A stretch of DNA of 25,752 nucleotides from positions 1 through 25,752 of the forward strand of contig BRYA01000254.1 of NCBI GenBank assembly GCA_030267965.1. Reading direction: 5' to 3'. Shown here piece by piece: positions 1 through 7,322 of the stretch. Source of the stretch: Triparma columacea (lineage: Eukaryota > Sar > Bolidophyceae > Parmales > Triparmaceae). The notes under the pieces were generated by a model that worked only from the letters and a program-made list of their open reading frames with translations, searched no databases and had not been told where the DNA came from. Numbering within the stretch: the first letter of the stretch is position 1; every line of letters starts with the position of its first letter. A program made the translations under genes and the position numbers.

Positions 1-96
1 AATCTCAGTGACTCCATCTGCAACACTGAACCCTGTGATACTCGTATCCCACTCGAACGACGTTTTCCCGTCGTATACGACGATCTTCTCCTCCAT
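1..96 (-). CDS. 5' end of an unidentified gene, cut by the window edge
   Basis: An ATG at 96-94 on the minus strand opens a frame that stays open for 32 codons to the window edge. It begins MEEKIVVYDGKTSFEW and continues through a hydrophilic, beta-strand-like stretch. The ATG overlaps an upstream in-frame TAA (context TAATGG), so the frame cannot extend further 5' without an intron. Codon choice looks like the neighbouring genes. I do not recognise the family, and too little is present to assign a function. The gene is divergent from the lumenal-protein gene starting at 392, so the 295 bp between them would hold both promoters. Confidence 0.45.
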   Translation of the reverse strand, partial: MEEKIVVYDGKTSFEWDTSITGFSVADGVTEI

Positions 97-391
97 TACT
101 GACTCTCAAATCTCCGCTTCTTCGCCTGCTTGTAGAAAACCAAGAGAGGGTGCAGAAGGATATCGGGTAAGGATATGAACATATGGGATAGGTAAGATAT
201 TGAGTGTTTGAAGTGGGAAACTCGGGAGACTCGGGACTCAGAGGATAAATCCGAAAATGAGTGTTTGATAAGTGAAGGAACACACCTGATATGATGCTTA
301 TTGAGGTGATTGATGAGCACAGGGTTTGCAACAGAATTGTCCTTCGAAGCCTCGAAGCGAAGAAAATCGGACTAAATTTTTTTCCTGAATT
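97..391. promoter_or_regulatory. Intergenic region between two divergent starts
   Basis: No convincing coding sequence in 295 bp. It contains short direct repeats of actcggga around 221-240. By position it should carry the promoters and 5' UTRs of the genes on both sides. No clear TATA box is visible. Confidence 0.3.
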
Positions 392-1165
392 ATGAAGCTT
401 TCCCTGTTTCTCCTCCTTCTTCCACTAACAAGTTCATACACATTCAATGGAGCTGGTAAAAAGAGGTGTAAGTACATTAGACGTGAAAGCATTTGAAACA
501 AAGACGAGTTGAAGGATTTAAAACAACAACACCTCACAATCTCGGATGATGTGGCAGTGACTCATTATCTCCCCATTGTCTCTAATCATATCGTATAACA
601 TACCCACTACAAAACAATGGTCTAAAACTAACACTTGCGTCAACTAAATCCCACAGCCATGACCCGCTCAACCTTTCTTACAACTGCGACCACTGCCGCA
701 GTCACCACCCTCCTCCCTACCACTATCCTCCCCTCTCCCGCGTTCGCAAAGTTCGGTGAGTCGATCTACGTGTCCCCCTCTGCCGCCGTAGTAGACCGCG
801 AAGTCCTCGGTAGCGCCCCCGTTCAGAAGTCCGTTGAGAGTCTAGTAAGTTACAAGGCTGCCGTTACCGATCTTTGCGGTAAGCTGAAGAGCGACGGGCA
901 GGCGGACCTCGTGCCGGCGATCCGCACGACGTTCGACTTCGCGCTGCTGCGCACCTCACTCAACACGCTGGGGACGGCGTTTGATGAGGATACTCAGAGG
1001 TCACTCGACAGGATCTCCAGGCTTATTATTCAAGATGTGCAGGAACTTGAGGCGGCGAGCGCGTTCAAGGGGGGGGGGAGGAGCGAGATTAGGAGGGCGA
1101 ATGTGGAGAAGAAACTTAACAAACTTGAAGGGGCTTTTGGGGAACTACTAGCCTTCGCAAAGTAA
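392..1165 (+). CDS. PsbQ/Psb31-like thylakoid lumen protein, two exons
   Basis: Exon 1 is 392-467, the intron 468-656 (GTAAGT...CACAG) and exon 2 657-1165, giving 194 residues. Exon 1 encodes only a signal peptide (MKLSLFLLLLPLTSSYTF) with an aromatic residue near the expected cleavage site, as in secondary plastids. Exon 2 opens with a basic stretch and a second hydrophobic segment ending in AFA, a lumenal processing site (residues about 27-56). The Tat-like TRSTFL has only one arginine. The mature part, about 138 residues starting KFGES, is predicted helical with FDFALLRTSLNTL and FDEDTQRSLDRI. This suits the four-helix PsbQ/Psb31-type extrinsic photosystem II proteins. Phase agrees exactly: one base before the intron plus two after make a Ser codon. 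The family call is from remembered similarity and could be another lumenal four-helix protein. A nine-G run in exon 2 is a possible sequencing weak point. Confidence 0.62.
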
Positions 1166-1740
1166 AGTGGGGGTGAGAGAGGTTGGGGGGGTGTGAAGGG
1201 GGGGGGGGGGGGACAATCGACGAAGGGCAGGAGGAGAGAAAAAACAGGAACATTGGGGGGTGAGAGGGGCGGGACGCGTAGACGCGAAGGAGATGACTTC
1301 CATACGTAGTTTTTCTTTCCAATTGAAACGAAGTTTTCGTTCTCTTTCAATTTTTCACCTGCAGCCCTTCCCCCTTTAATCCTTCCTTCAGTTACTTGGA
1401 GAGTGAGAATTCGTGAACACAGCGCCGTTCACGACTGGAGTTTTGAGAACCTCATATCTAAAGACAATAGGGTCGCTGAGGAAAGTGAGGTGGGGGGAGG
1501 AGCGGAAGGGTGCGGCAAGGCAGGCATAGCTAAGCACGCAAGCAAGATCCCAACGTACATACAGGTCCCCCAGCCCGCGCCCTTGGACCACTGAAATAAA
1601 AGACTAAGGAATAATATTCCTTGAAATTTCCGAAGCCAAAACTCTCTTCTAGTGGTGGTAGTAGCGGTCCCTAACTTCTTCTAAACCAGCCCCCCCTCTC
1701 CTCTTCCCCCCGCCTCCCCCCCCCTTGCCGTTCTTAAAAT
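1166..1740. other. Intergenic region between convergent genes, homopolymer-rich
   Basis: This 575-bp stretch separates two 3' ends. It holds a 15-base G run at about 1198-1212, C-rich runs at 1690-1726, and an AATAAA at 1595-1600 that could serve plus-strand polyadenylation. Short open frames at 1388-1594 on both strands overlap each other and have no recognisable content, so I do not call a gene. Confidence 0.4.
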
Positions 1741-3603
1741 TCATCGTTTCCCCCTCCCCTTACAGCTCGCAAACCCAGTCGCGATAATCGCCCCCGCCGC
1801 AACCAGTGCCACGCATTCCATAATCCTCCTTCCATCCCTTCCCCCTCCCCCCATCTTCGCTTTAGTCTTCGTATTACTTTGCTCCCTAAAAAGTTCCTCC
1901 CTAACGATTTTCCTCCCCAGCACCGCCGCCCCCCTCAACCCCAGGTCCTCCGCCATGACCGCCTTAATGCATATCCCCTCCAGCAACCCGCTAACCCTCC
2001 CCTTATCCTTCAGCGCTTTCATGAACTCGCTTTGCTCCCCTTGTATCCATTTAATATTCTTCGGCGTAAGTCCACCGGCTACGTATAACCCGCCTCTAGG
2101 TATCCACTTCAACCCGCAGCTCCCAACCTCGCTTCCATACGCCGCTGCGAACGTCCTCATGCTAAGCTCGCATACTTCGCAACCTTCGTCCGCGCCTTGA
2201 CTGACGACTTTCCCCTTCATTGATGTGGCTTTTTTGAAGGAGGAGAGGACGGTGGGGGAGGCTTTGGTTGGGTACTTTGATGCGAAGAACTCGTACACGT
2301 TCGCGAGACCTGTACCACTTACTACCCTCTCAGTACTAAGTTTGCGAGAAACCGGGGTGAAGGGGTAGGGTAGAGTGTTTTAGGGTTAGGGTTTTTTTGT
2401 GAAGAGGGAAGTTTGGAGTGTCAGGTTCCGTAGATTAGAGCGTGCCTACATGTGGGTTCTATTTTCCTTTCATATATAGATATGTAAAACTTAACCCCCC
2501 TTTTAAAACCCTTCGCCTCCGCGCTCTCTCATATTGTTCTTACCTGACCCTATGTTTCTGTTTGAATTTAACCTTAAGCCATCTCAGCAGCTCAATCTCT
2601 CCTTCCGTCCTCGGTGCGAATTCCGCATGTCCCCCCTCGCTCGCGAAGCACTCATACGTGTCCGGGTTACCGTTGCTGCTTGTTAAGTAGCATTCACCTA
2701 AACCTGTACCGGCACCGACGCAAACGATTGGAGCACCGGGTTCAGGGGTACCTTCGTTTAGTGTTACCGTCTCATCATCACCCACAGTTAGAACGCCGTA
2801 CCCTAGTCCTACGAAGTCGTTGATAAGTCTGGCGACTTTGATACCGTGGGGACCGCCACCGAAGGCGGAGAGGATTGAGGGACCGGAGATTAACCAACCG
2901 TTGTTCGTGAAGAGGACCGCGTTGTCCTTTACGGGACCGGCGGCGGCTAAGACTGCGACTGAGGGGAGGGTTTGATGCACTGGGGATTGCGCGGAGAGAT
3001 GGTGGGGAGATGGGGGGGGGGGGGTTAATTGTGGTTGGTTGGGGGAGGGGGAAGGGGGGAGGAGGGAGGGTTTGATTTCTGTATTTTGTGTTGTTGTTGT
3101 TTCTCAGCAGTATGGTTGTTTGCGGCCTTTTGAGTCTTGCTGGCGTTGGATCATTGCTTGTGTCTCTGAAATGCACTTGCATACCATATGCAATCAAGGT
3201 ATGTGGGTAATCTCTTGATGGGAGACAGCAACAACACCCCCACGTGCTCTGTTGTTGTAACTGTGGCTCACCTGGTGTTTTAACGTATAGGAAGTCGCTA
3301 AGGATTTCGTTGAAGCTCTTATATTCTTCATTGAGGTATGTGTGAGACTTGAGTATGTCACTAGAGTTAGTTGATGGGTCAAAGGCCACAAGTTGGAGGC
3401 GGGAATTGGTCCCGCCACAATCTCCAGCAAGTATGTGCTGTGATGTTGTAGTGTCGATGTGTTGGGGTTGTAGTAGTGTTGTAGTGTTGTCGAAGTTGTG
3501 TGTGCGATGTTGGCGTTAGTATGCTTATCATGAGGACTAGATTAACCCCTGATAGTGTCACTTGCTAAAGGGGAACTATCGGCAGAACCTGACCTGAGAG
3601 CAT
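1741..3603 (-). CDS. Bacterial-type glucokinase (Glk family), four exons, with a C-terminal membrane tail
   Basis: ATP-dependent phosphorylation of glucose to glucose-6-phosphate is the family reaction. Secure exons are 3437-3272, 2979-2544 and 2335-1741, with all phases matching across GTGAGC, GTAAGA and AG sites. Exon 2 gives the phosphate-binding motif GDCGGTNSR. Exon 3 gives AAGPV, TNNGW, INDF, GAGTGLG and the catalytic-region SEGGHAEFAP. The exon 3-4 join gives VSTERVVSGTGLANVYEFF, matching the E. coli Glk region HVSAERVLSG. GGLYVAGGL follows near the C-terminus. Exon 1 is uncertain: ATG 3603 with a donor at 3588 would give MLSGQ before HILAGDC, while the same acceptor could instead take a longer upstream frame reaching about 3840. 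After the normal Glk end there are about 45 extra residues with one hydrophobic span (VALVAAGAIIATGFA) and a basic end, suggesting a tail anchor. Intron 2 holds an introner-like repeat. Confidence 0.88.
3103..3223 (-). repeat. Introner-like element, copy 1 (glucokinase intron 2)
   Basis: This stretch inside the 3271-2980 intron resembles three stretches in RAD51 introns. Shared blocks on the plus strand include ctcagnatggt, ttgctggcgtt, tgtctctgaaatgcac and ggtaatctcttnatngga. It is the most diverged copy. It lies antisense to the plus strand, i.e. in the same direction relative to its host transcript as the others. A G run at 3013-3024 and a short C run near 3237-3241 flank it. Confidence 0.75.
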
Positions 3604-4261
3604 GTTGCCGCTGCAGCAGTGTTCTCAACACAAGTGGAAGCTACGCCCATGGAAGCTATGCCTGTGGAAGCTATGCCTGTGGAAGCTACGCCCATGCAAG
3701 CCTTCCCTTCTTCTGAGCTTTGCCCCCTCAAACTGAGCCAACTCGTAGAGGAGGATACTGTCGACGATATAACTCCCATACACACACCCTTCACAACCCT
3801 GTACACACAAAACAGTCTATAAAAGCCAAGTTTGAGGGGCATATTCACAAACAGCACTTGCACCTGCAGCGGTGGGAGGTGACAAAAACAACTAAAACGA
3901 CACTAATCTCAATAATATACACACACATATATATAAACACATACTAATTCAACACATATCAACAACATATATTCACGTACATAAACACTCATGATTTAAT
4001 CAATCAAAAACCTCTGATTGGGCTTTCGGACAGCCAGAAAGTCCCCTGGCAAAAGTCTCCGGTCGAGGTCTTCTCCTCTTCTTCTCTCGCTTTGCCAGTT
4101 CAAGAAAGGCCCTTAAAATCAACCTCCCCTAAACCTTTCGCGCAATTCCTTAACCCCCCCCAAGTGTCTCCTCCCTAAGATATCATCCCCACCATCCTAA
4201 ACCTCTCCACCAATCTCTCCTAAACCTTCCCCCCCCTTACCTCCCCGCCCCCTCCCCCCCC
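3604..4261. other. Intergenic region with a short minisatellite
   Basis: No secure gene. Contents are a 15-bp tandem repeat at 3634-3693, a TATA-like catatatataaaca at 3926-3939, a run of acac/atac repeats around 3915-3980, and a pyrimidine-rich stretch from about 4130 up to the ATG of the next gene. Frames are open across 3598-3822 (plus) and 3576-3863 (minus). The minus frame could splice in phase to glucokinase exon 2 through CAG|GTCAGG near 3595 and give a longer N-terminus. Confidence 0.35.
3634..3693. repeat. 15-bp tandem repeat, four units
   Basis: Four units of the form (g/a)tggaagcta(c/t)gcc(c/t) follow each other, with a fifth degraded unit to 3708. The period is five codons, so both strands stay open. 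The plus frame reads VEATP, MEAMP, VEAMP, VEATP, MQAFP. Confidence 0.85.
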
Positions 4262-6389
4262 ATGGTTCGTGGTGTCCACGTAACAGTCCCTTTATCCGAG
4301 CTCCATTCCACTCTCTCCGTCCTTTCCTCCTCCCCCCACGTCCACCATCTCTGTACACTCTACGGTGACGGCATCGCTCTCCTATCCTTCAAGTCCGACG
4401 AACGGAAGTTACAAGGCACACTGAGAAGACTGGGGAACGTGGGGGTGGGGAGGAGGTATGGGAGCGTTGATGTGTTGGCGTTGGTTACTACTATGCCAAA
4501 GCTGAAGAGTACGAGCACGAGGAAATATAGAATCGATGATAGAATGTCAGTCGAAGAGGTAAGGAATAATTAGAGGGTGGGAGAAGGGGGGGGGGGACGA
4601 ACGTGTGTATAGTAGGGTAGACAGTCTTTGAAATGTTTAGGGTTAACTATTCCTTGTCACAATTAACAAAATATACACAAGACACTAACCATCTATACTC
4701 CTCGTACCTTCTTACCCCCCCCCCCTCCCCACACACACACATATAGATCCGTGACGCTATAGACATGCAAGGTCGTATGAATTTTGATTTCCTCGCCCTA
4801 ACCTGCATCGCCGCCGTAATGTCCGGTTCCGGTCTCGTCGGTGATTCCGGTACGACCGTCGTTGCTTCCATGCTCGTGAGTCCCCTAATGGGTCCGCTTC
4901 TTTGTGTGACTTTTGGACTTACTAGTAGGAACGACGTGATGATAAAGAAGGGTGTAATTAACCTTCTAATCGGTACCTTACTCTGCTTCTCCGTCGGTCT
5001 CTTCGTAGGCCTCGCGTCCGCACCTTACTATAAAGACCTAGACATACCGTTAAACTGGGATGAATTCGTCGCTAATTCAGACCTTGATATATCCTCTGAG
5101 ATGATCGAGCGCGGCACGCCCGCCTCTTTACTAATGGGTTTTGCAATCGCCGTCCCATCAGGTGTCGGTGTAACCCTCGCCGTAACCACATCCGGGGGTA
5201 TTAACGCGCTTGTCGGGGTCGCGATTAGCGCGGCGCTTGTACCACCTGTTGTTAACGCTGGTATATGTACTATGACAGGGGCGATATTAAGCATGGTACA
5301 TGGGAGGGGTGAGGAGGGTAGGAACTTTGTAACGCTGGGGGGAGTTAGTGGAGCGCTCTTTGCGATCAATATTTTTACTATGACTGTGGTGGGGATTGGG
5401 ACTATGAAACTCAAAAAGGTGAGACGCCAAGGCTGTAGAGGCGAAGAGTTAAGGGGAGTGAAGAGGAGCAAGAGGCTGGAGCGAAGAGTTAAGGGGAGGG
5501 GAAGCAAGAAGAGGAGGAGGAGGAGGAGGAGGAGCGAATAGCCTCTATCCATCCATCCATCTGGTTTATATTTTCTAACACCCCCTTCTCTATCTATTTT
5601 TTCCTAATTTTTGCTTAGGTAACCACCGAGGGTGGTAGGGTCGGTAAGGAGGAGTGGGACGGTTTGCTTACCGGGAGAGGTAGCTTCTTTCACGTTGAAA
5701 TGAGAAGCAAGGAGGAAATGGGGTCCGTGGCGGGGATGGAGGGGGGGGGGGGAGGAGGAGGAGGAGAGGGGGGGGGAGGGATGGGGAGCCCTCTTTTAGA
5801 GGAGGCTGCAGGAGAGGGGGGGGGGATGGGGATGGGAAGGAGAGAACAAGTGAGAACGAAGAGCAACTCGTACACTGGATGGTGGGGGGCGGGGGCAACG
5901 AACGATGAGGAGGAGGAGGGGGGCGAGGACGACGACGACGAGGACGAGGGGGGGTACGGGAAGTACGGGGGGAGGCTGGGAACACCGAGCAAGAGCAAGA
6001 GGGGAAGCGTGGTCGCGGCGTTCATGAGGAAGGCCAGCGAGACACTGGGGATCGAGGAGAGGAGGAGGCTGGAGAGGGAGAGGGTGGAGAGGGAGGAGGA
6101 GATTAGGAGGGACAGCGTGGACGTGTTCTCACCGAACAACTTCGCGGACGACCTTAGAAATGTAGCAAAGAGCATTGGGGGGGGAGATGATGATGACGGA
6201 GAGGAGGAGGATGGGATGACACTCAAAGGCGGGGGGATAGGGGGGGGATTTAGGCTCGATGAAACCATAGGGGACGATGACGATGATGAAGGTGTTGGTT
6301 TTGGTGATGGTGGGGGTGGTGGTGGTGGTGATGGTGGTGAAGGTGATGGGTATGTCGATTTTGGTTTCGTTGATCCGTTACGAAGTTAA
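4262..6389 (+). CDS. DUF389-family multi-pass membrane protein with acidic C-terminal tail, three exons
   Basis: Exons 4262-4558, 4747-5418 and 5619-6389 join in phase 0 (donors GTAAGG and GTGAGA) to give 579 residues. Residues 1-99 match the soluble N-terminal part of DUF389 proteins. Exon 2 carries the conserved hydrophobic core: NFDFLALTCIAAVMSGSGL, then ASMLVSPLMGPLLCVTFGL, and about four more membrane spans ending near GIGTMKL. This is the TIGR00341/DUF389 pattern. The molecular function of the family is not established, and a transport role is only a guess. Exon 3 encodes a soluble tail with long glycine runs and several Asp/Glu blocks, mostly low complexity. Intron 1 has an 11-G run near its donor and a C run near its acceptor. 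Intron 2 stays open in frame to 5541, so its retention would replace the acidic tail with a short, very basic one. Confidence 0.82.
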
Positions 6390-6536
6390 GTTTGAGTTGT
6401 CGCTTTAAGCTGTAATACGGAGCTATAACGTCGGTCTAGAAAATCCGCCTTTTCGTGCTTACGGTAGTGGTTTTGGAAATCTGGCGGTTGAAAGTGACCA
6501 AAGATCAATCCACTTCCAAAACTCCACAAACCCAAA

Positions 6537-7129
6537 ATGAACTACAGTGTGTACGTCGCGCTCTTCTGTGTTATCCTAGCTCTCACTTTCACTGGTGGAA
6601 GTGCAGGGACTTCCCCCGAGGTGCGTAGAAGACCTGTAGAACTTACAACTGACATCCGTACGGAGATACCCGTCGAACTTGGTTGCCTTGTTTTTATGCC
6701 TAACCTCAACTCCACCCCCCTCTTCTCCCCCCTCAGGGCAAGGCTTGGCTCGCTAAGAAGGGCGGTGAGGATGGCGTAACTACCCTCCCCTCTGGCCTTA
6801 TGTACAAGGTCCTCGAGAGCAGTGCCTCTGGAAAGACCCCCCTTGTCTCTACTCCCTGTGAGTGCCACTACGCCGGAACCCTCATTACCGGTGAGGAGTT
6901 CGACTCTTCCTACAAGCGTGGGTCCCCCACAACGTTCGCTCCCAACCAGGTCATCAAGGGCTGGACTGAGGCCATGCAGATCATGAAGGAGGGGGACACC
7001 TGGGAGCTTTACATCCCCTCTGAGCTCGCTTACGGGGACCGCGGGGCCGGGGGAATGATCCCTGGAGGGGCCGTGCTTGTTTTCAAGCTCAACCTCATCA
7101 AGGTCAAGGGACCCCACAAGGAGCTTTAA
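6537..7129 (+). CDS. Secreted/ER FKBP-type peptidyl-prolyl isomerase, two exons
   Basis: Exons 6537-6620 and 6737-7129 join in phase 0 (GTGCGT...CTCAG), giving 158 residues. The product catalyses cis-trans isomerisation of proline bonds. Exon 1 encodes a signal peptide (NYSVYVALFCVILALTF, then GGSAG). Exon 2 holds one complete FKBP domain with YAGTL, GEEFDSSYKRG, QVIKGW, GDTWELYIPSELAYG and VLVFKLNLIKV, all canonical positions. The C-terminus is HKEL, close to K/HDEL-type ER retention signals, so an ER-lumen foldase like FKBP2 or FKBP14 is the likeliest role. A plastid location is less likely because no transit-like region follows the signal peptide. The intron's acceptor side is C-rich. The gene is convergent with RAD51. 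Confidence 0.9.
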
Positions 7130-7322
7130 GTGCAGGCAAGATGAGTGCTACGCTCTTGCATAGAAGGTCGTAGTTGTAATTCTTACGGCGCAAATCATGT
7201 TTGTCTTCGAACTATTTCTTCATATTACAGCCGTATTGTACACGCACATAGGCTACCTCGTCCTCATATTACACACTCAAAGAGTCAACTCCCATCTCTC
7301 TCCCATCTCTCTCCTCCCTGCC

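Noticed and set aside
1388..1594. Overlapping small frames on both strands between the lumenal-protein and glucokinase genes
   Set aside because: No start context, no recognisable residues, and both strands open through composition alone.
2375..2396. TTAGGG units (tttagggttaggg) that might be an internal telomere repeat
   Set aside because: Only two units, inside glucokinase intron 3. Similar single ttaggg words at 4637 and in the methyltransferase intron suggest simple sequence, not a telomere.
4018..4050. Imperfect inverted repeat gggctttc/gaaagtccc, considered as a tRNA or structured RNA
   Set aside because: Only about 8 paired bases with a mismatch, and no tRNA A or B box sequence.
5028..6268. 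Long minus-strand open frames opposite the DUF389 gene, rich in Ser, Pro and Leu
   Set aside because: They mirror the Gly/Glu/Asp-rich plus strand exactly, have no splice logic or family match, and the plus strand has a recognisable domain.
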